64,000 bases of DNA from Mycobacterium scrofulaceum (GTDB lineage Bacteria > Actinomycetota > Actinomycetes > Mycobacteriales > Mycobacteriaceae): the NCBI RefSeq assembly GCF_001667885.1, contig NZ_LZJW01000057.1, positions 62,001 to 126,000 of the forward strand, given 5' to 3'. Each line of letters begins with the position of its first letter. Within the stretch, counting starts at the first letter, position 1. The position numbers and the translations under genes are program-made. Shown here in pieces: positions 11,469-21,794 of the stretch. The notes under the pieces were generated by a model, which did no database searches, was not told the origin of the DNA, and saw nothing but the letters and a program-made list of their open reading frames with translations.

Positions 11469-11947
11469 ACCTGTTCCAACTTTCGCAGAATCTCTTCCAG
11501 GGCCGCGCGGCCGGGACCGGGCCGCCGGTCACCGGTCCGCGCAACGTTGTTCGGATTAACCCATTCCCACAGTTCGCTCCCGAAGAGCATTTGACCGCTC
11601 GCCTGATACGCCACGGGGTCTTTGGATCGCCTTTCGCCCGTGGCCAATTCGTATCGGCGCGCGAGCATGGGGCGCAGGTGCCGATCCCAGTCCACCCGGG
11701 TGGACTCCGACCAGCGGATCGTCGTCTCGGTGTTGGACAGCCAGCGGCGCAACGAGTCGCCGAGGTCGTCGGGCTCCGCTTCACCCTCGTTCTGCATGCC
11801 GCGGCCCAGCACCCGACGCACGGTGAGCAACACCAGCGCGAGGGCACCACCCGAGGTGGCCAGCAACAACCGCCGGTCCTGAAGTATCAGCGCCAGCAGC
11901 TCGATCCCGACGATCAGGCAGACGCCAAGGGCCAGAGTCTTTCTCAT
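11465..11947 (-). CDS. Rv3165c-like membrane protein of the MoxR3 operon
   Basis: 160 residues. Two closely spaced hydrophobic helices occupy residues 5-45 (LALGVCLIVGIELLALIL and LLLATSGGALALVLLTV). A soluble domain of about 110 residues follows, rich in Arg/Trp/Glu (LRRWLSNTETTIRWSESTR, QMLFGSELWEWVNP). The ATG at 11947 overlaps the DUF4129 gene stop and its own stop overlaps moxR3. No enzymatic motif is seen. The conserved place between DUF4129 and MoxR3 suggests a structural partner in the membrane complex. Confidence 0.85.
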
Positions 11948-12891
11948 GCGGGACTCCGGGATCTCAGCTCGTCGAGCACCAACTGCAGCACCCGCACCGC
12001 CTCGTCGCGGTGGCCCTCGTTCATGACGTGCGGACTGAAGCGCGCCTCGGCGAACAGGCTCACCAATTGCACGGCGTTGTCGGCGTGCAGCGCACGGTGC
12101 TCGACCGCCCGAGCCAGCACCTCGGTCGGGGTGTCGAAGTCCTGCGGGGCGGCGCCGGGCACGTTGGCGAGCTCGCGCTCCATCGCCGCGTAGCAGGCGA
12201 TGATCGCCTCGCGGGGTTCGCGGCTGAGGTCGGTCATCTCGGCCAGGCCGCGTTCGGCCGCCCGCGCCAGCGATTCCGAACGGGTGGGCGGCGCCGCGGA
12301 TTCCACCAAGTCATCGGCGACGGCGCCCGGTGTGGCCGCGCCGGCCCGGCGCCGCGACATGACGATCGTCCCGGTGGCGATGATCAACATCATGGGGACG
12401 GTGGCGGCGAGCAGGACGCCGAACATGTCCCCGTTCGGCGGATGTGGCCGCCGCGGCGCCGGGGCGTCGGCATGCTCGGCGGACGGAGCGCCGCTCGCCG
12501 GTGCGGGCGGCGCCTGGCCGACGGGGTGGGACGACAACAGGCGGGACCCGACCAGCACGATCGACAGCCAGGCGACGATGATCGCCAGCCCGATCAGCAC
12601 GACCCGCCAGCTCGGCCGGCCCCTGCCGGTGCCGAGCATCTCGGACAGCTGGCCGGCCTGCGGTGCCGCCGCGCGCGGGTCCCGCAGCCTCGCGATGACC
12701 GCGATCGCCACCAGTGTGCATGCCGCCCCGAGGATCGCCACCACGATGATCGCCGCCGCACCGCTGCCGGCGGCCTCGCCCCGCGGCCCGTGGGGTGGGG
12801 CGGGCAGGTAACCGCGCAGGGCGGCCGAGACGGCGAGCAGCAGCACGATCAGGGCGACGACGCGCCCCGTGGCCTTGTCCACACCAGGCAT
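11944..12891 (-). CDS. DUF4129 membrane protein (Rv3166c-like)
   Basis: 315 residues from the ATG at 12891 (a GTG two codons earlier is an alternative). Four hydrophobic segments near residues 10-30, 45-70, 100-120 and 160-180 are separated by Pro/Ala-rich loops. A C-terminal DUF4129 domain follows, around REAIIACYAAMERELANV and FDTPTEVLARAV. This domain also occurs at the end of membrane transglutaminase-like proteins encoded with MoxR and DUF58, and the arrangement here is the same without the transglutaminase core. First gene of the operon. Confidence 0.88.
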   Translation of the reverse strand: MPGVDKATGRVVALIVLLLAVSAALRGYLPAPPHGPRGEAAGSGAAAIIVVAILGAACTLVAIAVIARLRDPRAAAPQAGQLSEMLGTGRGRPSWRVVLIGLAIIVAWLSIVLVGSRLLSSHPVGQAPPAPASGAPSAEHADAPAPRRPHPPNGDMFGVLLAATVPMMLIIATGTIVMSRRRAGAATPGAVADDLVESAAPPTRSESLARAAERGLAEMTDLSREPREAIIACYAAMERELANVPGAAPQDFDTPTEVLARAVEHRALHADNAVQLVSLFAEARFSPHVMNEGHRDEAVRVLQLVLDELRSRSPA

Positions 12892-13154
12892 TGGCACACC
12901 ACTCGACCGGTTGGCTATGCCTCATCCTGGCACGCCGGACCGGGGGTTATCCACAGTCCGGCCTTCATCCACAGATCACGATTCGCCCGGTGGGATTCGA
13001 ATATGTGTTCGATAGGGTGGTGGGATGGGTTTCCGGATGAGCGCCGAACAGGCGCGGGGGCGGATCGGCGCCGCTCTCGGCGCGATCGACGCCGCCGGTT
13101 CCGGTCGGGGTGCAGCTGCTCGCCAAGCGGCAGGCCCGGTGAGACACTCAGCGG
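12892..13154. other. Intergenic stretch with SOS box and a possible decayed gene start
   Basis: About 260 bases between the DUF4129 gene (minus) and the methyltransferase (plus). It holds the LexA-type box at 12997-13012 and then, from 13025, an open plus-strand start (MGFRMSAEQARGRIGAALG) that soon loses any family resemblance and runs antisense into other genes. The order SOS box, then a short Ala-rich alpha-helical start, resembles the 5' end of 13E12/DUF222-HNH repeat genes of mycobacteria, so a truncated remnant is plausible but not proven. Confidence 0.35.
12997..13012. promoter_or_regulatory. Probable LexA (SOS) box
   Basis: TCGAAT-ATGT-GTTCGA, one mismatch from the mycobacterial LexA consensus TCGAAC-N4-GTTCGA. 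It lies upstream of the plus-strand remnant and about 105-120 bases upstream of the DUF4129 start on the other strand, so it could also act on the MoxR3 operon. SOS boxes in front of 13E12 repeat genes are known in M. tuberculosis. Confidence 0.6.
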
Positions 13155-13760
13155 GTGCCGCCGCATCGGGATGTCGCCGCGTTCGACGAACGCGCCGCGG
13201 ACTACGACCGCGGCTGGCGTGGCCGGCTGCACCACGAGATCGCCGATCGCACCGCACACCTGGCCGTGGCGACCGTCGCCGCTCCCGAGTATGTGCTCGA
13301 CGTCGGGTGCGGCACGGGCTACCTGTTGGGGCTGTTGGCCCGCCGCTACCCGAACGCCAAGCACCTCAGCGGGATCGACGCCGCCCCCCAGATGGTCGCC
13401 GTGGCAAGGACTCTCGGCCGCGACCCGCGGTTGAGCTTCAACCGCGGAGTGGCCGAAGACATCAACTATGCCGACCGCGTCTTCGATCTGGTCGTCAGCA
13501 CCACATCATTCGATCACTGGTCCAACCAGCTGGCCGGTCTGACGGAATGCGCGCGGGTGCTGCGGCCCGGCGGACGCCTGGTGCTCGTCGACCGGTTTTC
13601 GCTCTGGCTGCTGCCGACCCTCGCCCTCGGCCGGCACGGAAAGGCCCGCACCCGTCGCCGCGCCGAGCGCCTGCTGTTACAAGCGGGATTCCGGTCTCCC
13701 AAATGGCAGCGCCTGCACGCCGTGATCATCAATGGCGTCACGGCGACCAAGCCCGCCTAG
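13155..13760 (+). CDS. Class I SAM-dependent methyltransferase
   Basis: 201-residue soluble enzyme. Motif I is VLDVGCGTGYLLGLLA (about residues 43-58). The acidic end of strand 2 is in HLSGIDAAPQM and motif II/post-I is in FDLVVSTTSFDHW, followed by ARVLRPGGRLVLVDR. The fold is that of small-molecule or lipid methyltransferases (Methyltransf_11/25); the acceptor cannot be told from sequence. A GTG start at 13155 is used because the N-terminal FDERAADYDRGW segment is conserved in this family; no strong ribosome site is visible. Convergent with the SDR gene, sharing the hairpin at 13750-13767. Confidence 0.85.
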   Translation: MPPHRDVAAFDERAADYDRGWRGRLHHEIADRTAHLAVATVAAPEYVLDVGCGTGYLLGLLARRYPNAKHLSGIDAAPQMVAVARTLGRDPRLSFNRGVAEDINYADRVFDLVVSTTSFDHWSNQLAGLTECARVLRPGGRLVLVDRFSLWLLPTLALGRHGKARTRRRAERLLLQAGFRSPKWQRLHAVIINGVTATKPA

Positions 13761-13767
13761 TCGGGCT
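13750..13767. terminator. Short bidirectional hairpin between convergent genes
   Basis: AGCCCG-CCTAGT-CGGGCT, six perfect base pairs around a loop that contains both stop codons (TAG of the methyltransferase and TAG of the SDR). No T tract follows on either strand, so termination is only likely from position. Confidence 0.4.
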
Positions 13768-14629
13768 GGAAGGGGCGGAAGCTGCCGTCGAGCACCTGCA
13801 GATGGCCGATCGTGCGCCCCGTAACCTTTGCGGGATCGACCAACGCCAATTCTATTGCCGCCCGGGCGAATTCGTCGGCCGCGGCGGTCTCGTCGAACTC
13901 GCGGGCATAGTAGGCCAGCCCGGGCGTGAGGATCGGTTTCGACGGCGACAGGGCGTTCACCGCGATGTGGTGATCGGCCAGATCGTAAGCCGCGCACTGC
14001 GTCAGGTGCTCGAGCGCCGCCTTCGACCCGCCGTACCCCGGCAGCACCCCGCCGCCGCGGTCCGGGTACGGCCCGTCGCCGGGAATCCTCGATGCGATCG
14101 AGGTGATGTTGATGATCGCCCCGCCACCCGCTTCGAACATGTCGGGGCAGACCAGCTGCATCAGCTCGTAGGCGGCGAAGACGGCGATCTCGAAATGCCG
14201 ACGGTACGCGGTCAGCGGGACGCTGACGAACCCGGGCCACCCGGGTTTGGCGGCGCCGCTCGCGGGCTTGGCAGATTTGGGGCGCTGCTCGGCACCCGCC
14301 GCCGGCGGACGGCCGGGAGCGGTGAAGGCCGCGTTGTTCACCAGAATCGTGATGGGCCCCAAAGCTTCTCGCGCGGTGGATACCAGTCGCGCGATGTCGT
14401 CCCGGTCGGTCAGGTCGGCGCGGACCGCAACCGCGCGCCCGCCGGCCGCCTCGATGTCGGCGACCGTCTCGCCGATGGTGCCGGGCAACCGCTCGTCCCA
14501 CACCTGCTCGGTGCGCCCGGCCACCGCCACGGCGGCGCCGTCGGCGGCGAGAGCCAGCGCGATCGCCCGGCCCAGCCCGCGGCTGGCGCCGGTGACGATC
14601 GCGGCCCGCCCGGACAGGCGCCCCGTCAT
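13757..14629 (-). CDS. Short-chain dehydrogenase/reductase
   Basis: 290 residues; NAD(P)-binding TGASRGLG near residue 13, the catalytic Ser region NITSIASRIPG, and YGGSK as the YxxxK pair. It is longer than a minimal SDR because of an insertion of about 20 residues (RPPAAGAEQRPKSAKPASG) after the NNA motif. The substrate is unknown. The ATG at 14629 overlaps the TetR stop (ATGA), so the SDR is co-transcribed with, and probably controlled by, that regulator. Confidence 0.88.
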   Translation of the reverse strand: MTGRLSGRAAIVTGASRGLGRAIALALAADGAAVAVAGRTEQVWDERLPGTIGETVADIEAAGGRAVAVRADLTDRDDIARLVSTAREALGPITILVNNAAFTAPGRPPAAGAEQRPKSAKPASGAAKPGWPGFVSVPLTAYRRHFEIAVFAAYELMQLVCPDMFEAGGGAIINITSIASRIPGDGPYPDRGGGVLPGYGGSKAALEHLTQCAAYDLADHHIAVNALSPSKPILTPGLAYYAREFDETAAADEFARAAIELALVDPAKVTGRTIGHLQVLDGSFRPFQPD

Positions 14630-15228
14630 CGCGTCACCCCGTGCACCAGGATGGCGGTCGTCTGCTCCACCCACGCATCGTCGAGCGCGTCCTCCGGGCG
14701 CAGCAGCATGCGCAGCATCGTCGCCCCCCCGATCAGCTCGATCAGCCGGTCCGGGTCCACATCGGGATGCGCCTCGCCCCGGTCGACGGCGTCACTGAGC
14801 CGCACCCGCACCGTCGCGAACAGGTCCGCGAAGCGGGACATCACCCGGGCGTTCAGCGCGGGATCGGCCGTCATGTCGGCCACCAGGCCGGGCAGCGCGG
14901 CCCGGACGACTGGGGTGGTGAAGACGTCGCGGGTGGCCTCGATCATCATCCGGATGTCGGCGGCTATGTCCCCGGCCGGCGCCTCGAGAGCGGTCGGCGC
15001 CACCGGGAAGGCCGCCTCGTGCACCAGTTCGGCCTTGCTCGACCACCGCCGGTACAGCGCGGATTTCGTGGTTCCCGCGCGCTCGGCGACCGCCGCCAGG
15101 CTCAGGTTTGAATAACCCATTTGGACAAGCAGTTCCGCGGTGGCCGATAGGATGGCCGAGTCGATGCGCGGGTCCCGGGGCCGGCCGGCGCCGGGGGCCT
15201 TGTCAATGGCGGACGGGTCTGCTTTCAT
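14626..15228 (-). CDS. TetR-family regulator (Rv3167c-like position)
   Basis: 200 residues. The N-terminal helix-turn-helix is at about residues 40-62 (LSLAAVAERAGTTKSALYRRW) and the C-terminal ligand/dimerisation domain is about 130 residues. The ATG at 15228 was chosen because the next bases upstream are the operator; a longer in-frame start would run through it. It is divergent from the Rv3168-like gene, the same arrangement as Rv3167c/Rv3168 in M. tuberculosis. Likely autorepressor of itself plus the downstream SDR, and probably of the divergent pair. Confidence 0.9.
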   Translation of the reverse strand: MKADPSAIDKAPGAGRPRDPRIDSAILSATAELLVQMGYSNLSLAAVAERAGTTKSALYRRWSSKAELVHEAAFPVAPTALEAPAGDIAADIRMMIEATRDVFTTPVVRAALPGLVADMTADPALNARVMSRFADLFATVRVRLSDAVDRGEAHPDVDPDRLIELIGGATMLRMLLRPEDALDDAWVEQTTAILVHGVTR

Positions 15229-15229
15229 A

Positions 15230-16453
<1,224 letters not shown>

Positions 16454-16454
<1 letters not shown>

Positions 16455-17569
16455 TGCTCGGACCGCTCGACGAGTTCCCGGTACACCAGATCCCGCAGCC
16501 GATCGCGTGGCCGGGTTCCTCGGACCGCAACTTCTACGATCGCTCCTACTTCAACGCCCATGACCGCACCGGCAACATCTTCGTCATCAGCGGCATCGGC
16601 TACTACCCCAACCTCGGGGTCAAGGACGCGTTCTTCCTCGTCCGGCGCGGTGACACCCAGACCGCGGTGCACCTGAGTGACGCCATCGACCAAGATCGGC
16701 TCAACCAGAAGGTCAACGGCTATCGGATCGAGGTCCTCGAACCGCTGCACAAACTGCGGTTGGTCCTCGATGAAACCGAAGGCATCGCAGCCGATCTCAC
16801 CTGGGAGGGCCTGTTCGACGTCGTGCAGGAACAGCCGCACCTGATGCGGTCCGGCAACCGGGTGACGCTGGACGCCCAGCGGTTCGCTCAGCTCGGCAGC
16901 TGGAGCGGCCGCATCGCCATCGACGGCGAGGAGATCGCCGTCGACCCCGGGACCTGGCTCGGCAGCCGCGACCGGTCGTGGGGCATCCGGCCGATCGGCG
17001 AGCCCGAGCCCGCGGGCCGGCCGGCGGATCCGCCGTTCGAGGGCATGTGGTGGCTGTACGTGCCGATGGCGTTCGACGACTTCGCGATCGTGCTGATCAT
17101 TCAGGAAGCCCCCGACGGCTTCCGCTCGCTCAACGACTGCACCCGGGTCTGGCGCGACGGACGCGTCGAGCAACTCGGCTGGCCGCGGGTCAAGATCCAC
17201 TACCGCTCCGGCACCCGGATCCCCACCGGGGCCACGATCGACGCCACCGCGCCCGACGGCACCCCGGTCCACTTCGACGTGGAGTCCAAGCTGCCGGTGC
17301 CCATCCATGTCGGCGGCGGCTACGGCGGTGACTCGGACTGGCTGCACGGCATGTGGAAGGGCGAGAAGTTCGTCGAACGCCTCACCTACGACATGACCGA
17401 CCCGGCGATCGTCGCGCGGTCGGGTTTCGGGGTCATCGACCACGTCGGTCGGGCGGTGTGCCGCGACGGCGACCGCGAGCCGGTGGAGGGCTGGGGGCTC
17501 TACGAGCACGGCGCGCTCGGCCGCCACGACCCGTCCGGATTCGCCGACTGGCTGACGGTCGCCCCCTAG
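16454..17569 (+). CDS. Rv3169-like protein (DUF7064/7065 type)
   Basis: 371 residues, ATG at 16454 overlapping the previous stop (TAATG), so the Rv3168/Rv3169 pair is translationally coupled as in M. tuberculosis. The sequence is beta-rich with many Trp and Asp residues, resembling the two tandem lipocalin-like halves of the DUF7065/DUF7064 (AttH-related) proteins. Marker stretches are RNFYDRSYFNAHDRTGN near the start, GSRDRSWGIRPIGEPEP in the middle and GWGLYEHGALGRHDPSGF at the end. No cofactor motif or signal peptide is visible. Possibly a lipid- or steroid-modifying or -binding protein; unproven. Confidence 0.82.
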
Positions 17570-17576
17570 GCAGCCC

Positions 17577-17627
17577 GCGAACGTCGAGGAGTTCCGGGAG
17601 ATTCTCGGCGGCGGGTTCACGCGGTGA
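17577..17627 (+). pseudogene. Possible C-terminal gene remnant
   Basis: The 93-base gap between two convergent genes reads, in one plus frame, ANVEEFREILGGGFTR followed by TGA. The amphipathic, protein-like ending has no start or upstream coding frame (a stop lies just before it), so it may be the tail of a deleted gene. Chance cannot be excluded for 16 codons. Confidence 0.2.
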
Positions 17628-17662
17628 TTGCAACAGTGGGTGGGGACGGACCGGCGGACCGG

Positions 17663-19021
17663 TCAACGCCGATACGCCGCGCCGGGATGGTCGGCGGGCA
17701 GCAACGGTCCGGCCCCGCCCAGCCGCTCGCGCAGGGTGGAGCGGGGCACGGCCTCCGGCACCCGTCCGCGGTGACGCAGTTCGGGCACAACGTATTTCGC
17801 GAAGTCGACGAAGGTGCCCGGTGTCGTGACGTAGGCCACGTTGAACCCATCGACGTCGGCCTCCCGGACCCAGCGTTCGAGCTCGTCGGCCACCTCCCCC
17901 GGCGAACCGACGAGCACCGGCCCGCGGCCGCCGATGCCGATCTCGTCGGCCAGTTCCCGGACGGTCCAGGCGCGGTCCGGGTCGGCGGTCGTGAAGGAGG
18001 CCAGCGCGGAGCGATTCGCGTCAGTCTCGACGTAGCGCAGCGGCTCGTCGGGGTCCAGCTCGGCCAGGTCGACCCCCGTCCAGCCGCCGAACAGGGCCAG
18101 CGCGCCGTCCGCGCTGACGAAGCGCCGGTAGTCGGCCAGCTTGGCCTTGGCGGCCGCGCGGGTCTCGGCGACCACGGGGGTCACCATGGTGAACACCTTG
18201 ATCGATCGCGGATCGCGGCCCAACTCCGCGGCGGCGCCGCGCAGGGCGGCGACCGGGCGCCGCACGATCTGCGGCGTCGGCCCGGACACGAACACCGCCT
18301 CGGCGTGGGCCGCGGCGAACCGGACGCCGCGCGGCGACGCGCCGGCCTGGAACAGCACCGGGGTACGTTGCGGCGACGGCTCGCACAGGAAGGGGCCGGG
18401 CACCGAGAAGTAGCGGCCCTTGTGCTCGATGTCGTGCACCTTCGCCGGGTCGGTGAACACCCCGCGCCGCGCGTCGCGCACCACGGCGTCGGTCTCCCAA
18501 GACGCCTCCCACAGCTTGTAGCAGACCTCGACGTACTCCTCGGCGATCTCGTAGCGTCGGTCGTGCGGGATCTGCGCGTCCAGGCCCAGGTTGCGCGCGG
18601 CGCTGTCCAGGTACGAGGTGACGATGTTCCACGCCACCCGCCCGCCGGTGAGGTGATCGAGGGTGGTCAGCCGGCGGGCCAACGCGTAGGGCTGCTCGTA
18701 AGTCAGCGACAGCGTGATACCGAAGCCGAGGGTGTCGGTGACCGCCGCCATCGCCGACACGGCGGCAGTCGGGTCGTTGACCGGGAACTGCGCGGCGTCG
18801 CGCACCGCCGCGTCCCGCGAGCCGCCGTACACGTCGTAGACGCCCAGCACGTCGGCGAGAAACAGCGCGTCGAAGCCGCCGGCCTCCAGGATGCGCGCCA
18901 GGTCCGTCCAATACCCGAGTTCGCGGTAGCGGTGGCCCTGATCGTCGGGATGGCGCCACAATCCCGCCGACTGATGCCCCACGCAGGCCATGTCGAAGGC
19001 GTTGAGGTAGATCCTGCTCAC
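17663..19021 (-). CDS. LLM-class FMN-dependent monooxygenase (NtaA/DszA type)
   Basis: 452 residues from the GTG at 19021, which overlaps the MFS gene stop (GTGA). The family opening is clear (LNAFDMACVGHQSAGLWRHP), as is the flavin-pocket region GRVAWNIVTSYLDSAARNLG, typical of NtaA/SnaA/DszA-type monooxygenases that use reduced FMN from a separate reductase. ELGYWTDLARILEAGGFDALF and PVLFQAGASPRG are further landmarks. The substrate is unknown; coupling to an organic-acid transporter gene suggests uptake and oxidation of a small S-, N- or acid-containing compound. No partner flavin reductase is in the window. Confidence 0.9.
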   Translation of the reverse strand: MSRIYLNAFDMACVGHQSAGLWRHPDDQGHRYRELGYWTDLARILEAGGFDALFLADVLGVYDVYGGSRDAAVRDAAQFPVNDPTAAVSAMAAVTDTLGFGITLSLTYEQPYALARRLTTLDHLTGGRVAWNIVTSYLDSAARNLGLDAQIPHDRRYEIAEEYVEVCYKLWEASWETDAVVRDARRGVFTDPAKVHDIEHKGRYFSVPGPFLCEPSPQRTPVLFQAGASPRGVRFAAAHAEAVFVSGPTPQIVRRPVAALRGAAAELGRDPRSIKVFTMVTPVVAETRAAAKAKLADYRRFVSADGALALFGGWTGVDLAELDPDEPLRYVETDANRSALASFTTADPDRAWTVRELADEIGIGGRGPVLVGSPGEVADELERWVREADVDGFNVAYVTTPGTFVDFAKYVVPELRHRGRVPEAVPRSTLRERLGGAGPLLPADHPGAAYRR

Positions 19022-20322
19022 AGGCTCGCCCGATCTGTGCCGGTTTCGCGCGCCACGTAGGCCGACGCGAAGGTGAGGGCCGCCAGCGCCGCGAAGTAGC
19101 CGACGATCAACCAGGGGCGGCCACCGCCCGCGGCCAGCAGCGACGCGGCGATCAGCGGCGCGAAGCCCCCGGACAGCACGGCGCCGATCTGGTAGCCCAG
19201 CGATGAGCCGCTGTAGCGCACCCGGGTGTCGAAGAGCTCGGCGAACCACGCGGCCTGCGGGCCGTACATGGCGTCGTGAACGACATTGACGCCGAAGACG
19301 ACTGCGGCCACGACGGCGATCGACGAGCCACTGCCGGCCGCCACGAAGAACAACGTGAGCGCCAAGACGCCGGCGAGCGCGCCGAACAGGTAGGGCGGGC
19401 GCCGGCCCACCCGGTCCGACAGCAGCGCCCAGCCGGGGGTGCTGAGGAACCCGAGGGCCGACGATATCGACACCGCGATCAGGCCGATCGAGCTGCCCTT
19501 GCCGAACGAATCCTGAAGGTAGCTAAGTGAATACGTGGTCAGCAGTACGAACAGTGCGATCTGCGACAGGCGCAGACCCGTCGTGATCAGCACGTTGCGC
19601 GGTTGGGTGCGCAGCACCTCGAGCACCGGCACCCGCGCCAGGTCGTCGACCTCCCTGAGCCGTTCGAAGATCTCCGCGTCGGTGAGCTTCAAGCGCAGAA
19701 ACAGCCCGAGCACCACCAGAATGGCGCTGAAGAGGAAGGGAATTCGCCATCCGTAGGCCAAGAAGTCGGCCGCGCCGGTCGCGCTGCGGGTCACGTAGAA
19801 CACTACCGTCGCGAGCAGCATGCCTGCCGGTGAGCCGAGCTGGGTGAAGCTGCCGAACAACCCGCGCCGGCCCGGCGGCGCGTGCTCCACCGACAACACG
19901 GCCGCGCCGCCCCACTCAGCCCCCACGGCAAGCCCCTGCAGTACCCGCAGCGCCGCCAGCAGGACCGGGGCCACCAGACCCGCCTCGGCGTACGTCGGCA
20001 GCAGGCCGATTGCTGTCGTGACCAGACCCATCACGAGCAACGCGGCCACCAACACGGATTTGCGGCCCAGCCGGTCCCCGAAGTGCCCGGAGACGATCGC
20101 GCCGAGCGGCCGGGCACCGAATCCGGCCGCGTAGGTCGCAAAGCTCGCCAGGGTCCCCGCCGTCGCGGACACATGCGGGAAGAACAGCGGCTTGAAGACC
20201 AAAGCGGAGGCGGTGGCGTAGAGGTAGAAGTCGTACCACTCGATGGTGGTGCCGACCATGCTGCCTAGGGCTACCGTTCGCAGGTTCTGCCGGGTTTCAA
20301 GTGCCGAGGCGGTGGCAATCAC
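19018..20322 (-). CDS. MFS metabolite:H+ symporter (MHS family)
   Basis: 434 residues from the GTG at 20322; earlier in-frame codons are Arg-rich and unlike the family. The start of the MHS family is textbook (GTTIEWYDFYLYATAS), followed by the loop 2-3 motif GDRLGRK and about twelve membrane helices. The protein is closest in pattern to transporters of small carboxylates or osmolytes (ProP/ShiA/KgtP-like). It is the first gene of a two-gene transcript with the FMN monooxygenase, for which it probably imports substrate. Confidence 0.9.
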   Translation of the reverse strand: MIATASALETRQNLRTVALGSMVGTTIEWYDFYLYATASALVFKPLFFPHVSATAGTLASFATYAAGFGARPLGAIVSGHFGDRLGRKSVLVAALLVMGLVTTAIGLLPTYAEAGLVAPVLLAALRVLQGLAVGAEWGGAAVLSVEHAPPGRRGLFGSFTQLGSPAGMLLATVVFYVTRSATGAADFLAYGWRIPFLFSAILVVLGLFLRLKLTDAEIFERLREVDDLARVPVLEVLRTQPRNVLITTGLRLSQIALFVLLTTYSLSYLQDSFGKGSSIGLIAVSISSALGFLSTPGWALLSDRVGRRPPYLFGALAGVLALTLFFVAAGSGSSIAVVAAVVFGVNVVHDAMYGPQAAWFAELFDTRVRYSGSSLGYQIGAVLSGGFAPLIAASLLAAGGGRPWLIVGYFAALAALTFASAYVARETGTDRASL

Positions 20323-20447
20323 GTGGACGCAGCGTAGCCAATGTGCCGACGTCAGCGAATGTTTGCCGTCGCCGTGATGCGAACGACGTTCGCGGGTGTC
20401 GGGCGTTTGCCGCACGAAACCACGCGAATTGCGGTTGACTGTTCCCC

Positions 20448-21794
20448 GTGCCAAATCCGCCGTGGATCGTCGACGTTGTCGTGGTCGGTGCGGGGTTTGC
20501 GGGGCTTGCCGCGGCGCGCGAGTTGGCCCGCCAAGGCCATGACGTGGTGGTCTTCGAGGGTCGCGACCGCGTCGGCGGTCGGTCCTTCACCGGCAGCGTG
20601 GCGGGATTGCCCGCCGATCTGGGCGGCACCTTCGTCGGACCCACCCAGGACGCGGTCCTGGCGTTGGCGGCCGAGCTCGACGTCCCCACCATTCCGACCC
20701 ACCACGACGGCAAGAACGTGATCCACTGGCGCGGCTGGACGCATTCCTACCGCGGGACCATTCCGAAGCTCTCGCTGACCGGGCTGCTCGACATCGGCCG
20801 GTTGCGTTGGCAATTCGACCGGATCGCCCGCAGCATCCCGGTCGATGCCCCGTGGGACGCGCGCCGGGCGCGCGAGCTCGACGACGTCTCACTCGGCGAC
20901 TGGCTGCGCTCGGTGCATGCCACCGCGTCGTCACGTGACCTGCTCGCGATCGTGTCCCGGGTGACCTGGGGGTGTGAGCCCGACGAGGTGTCGATGCTGC
21001 ACGCGGCCCGCTACACGCACGCCGCCGGCGGCCTGGACCGGCTGCTCGACGTCGAAAACGGTGCGCAGCAGGACCGTTTTCCGGGTGGCACCCAGCAGAT
21101 CGCCGAGGCGGCGGCGGCCGAGCTCGGCACGCGCGTCGTGCTGGGCGCGCCGGTCAGCCGCATCGACCGGCACGGCGCGGGCGTCACCGTCACCACCGAC
21201 GTCGGCCAGGCCGAGGCCGGATTCGTGGTGGTCGCGGTGCCGCCCGCCCATCGCGCATCGATCGAGTTCGCTCCCCCGCTGCCGGCCGAATATCACCAAC
21301 TCGCCCAACATTGGCCGCAGGGCCGGCTCAGCAAGGCCTATGCGGCGTACTCCACACCGTTTTGGCGGGCCAACGGCTTCTCCGGCCAGGCGCTGTCCGA
21401 CACGGGCCCGGTCTTCATCACCTTCGACGTCAGCCCGCACGCCGACGGGCCGGGCATCCTGATGGGGTTCGTCGACGCGCGCGAGTTCGACGAGCTGGCC
21501 CCCGACCAACGTCGGCACGCGGCGTTGAACTGCTTTGCCAGGTTGTTCGGCGACGACGCGCTCAAACCGCTCGACTACGTCGACCACCGTTGGGGCGCTG
21601 AACAATTCGCGCCCGGCGGGCCCACTGCCGCGGTTCCTCCGAAATCGTGGACACGGTTCGGGCCGTTCCTGCGCGAGCCCGTCGGCCCGATTCACTGGGC
21701 CGGCACCGAGACGGCCGACGAATGGACGGGATTCCTCGACGGCGCCGTGCGGTCCGGCCAGCGGGCGGCCGCCGAGATCACCGCCTTGCTATGA
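20448..21794 (+). CDS. aofH: Flavin-containing monoamine oxidase (Rv3170-like)
   Basis: 448 residues, GTG start. FAD-binding [14 protein letters not shown] (residues 13-26) is followed by [11 protein letters not shown], the hallmark of the amine oxidase/MAO family. The substrate-domain stretch [18 protein letters not shown] and the C-terminal FAD segment [19 protein letters not shown], with an aromatic cage residue, are as in AofH. The enzyme oxidises amines to imines, releasing H2O2. It is divergent from the MFS gene and overlaps the convergent hydrolase by six bases. No secretion signal, unlike the second amine oxidase at 22878. Confidence 0.92.
   Translation: MPNPPWIVDVVVVGAGFAGLAAARELARQGHDVVVFEGRDRVGGRSFTGSVAGLPADLGGTFVGPTQDAVLALAAELDVPTIPTHHDGKNVIHWRGWTHSYRGTIPKLSLTGLLDIGRLRWQFDRIARSIPVDAPWDARRARELDDVSLGDWLRSVHATASSRDLLAIVSRVTWGCEPDEVSMLHAARYTHAAGGLDRLLDVENGAQQDRFPGGTQQIAEAAAAELGTRVVLGAPVSRIDRHGAGVTVTTDVGQAEAGFVVVAVPPAHRASIEFAPPLPAEYHQLAQHWPQGRLSKAYAAYSTPFWRANGFSGQALSDTGPVFITFDVSPHADGPGILMGFVDAREFDELAPDQRRHAALNCFARLFGDDALKPLDYVDHRWGAEQFAPGGPTAAVPPKSWTRFGPFLREPVGPIHWAGTETADEWTGFLDGAVRSGQRAAAEITALL

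Noticed and set aside
13025..15115. Plus-strand open frame of nearly 700 codons over the methyltransferase, SDR and TetR
   Set aside because: Out of frame with the methyltransferase and antisense to the SDR and TetR genes; Arg/Pro-rich without domains.
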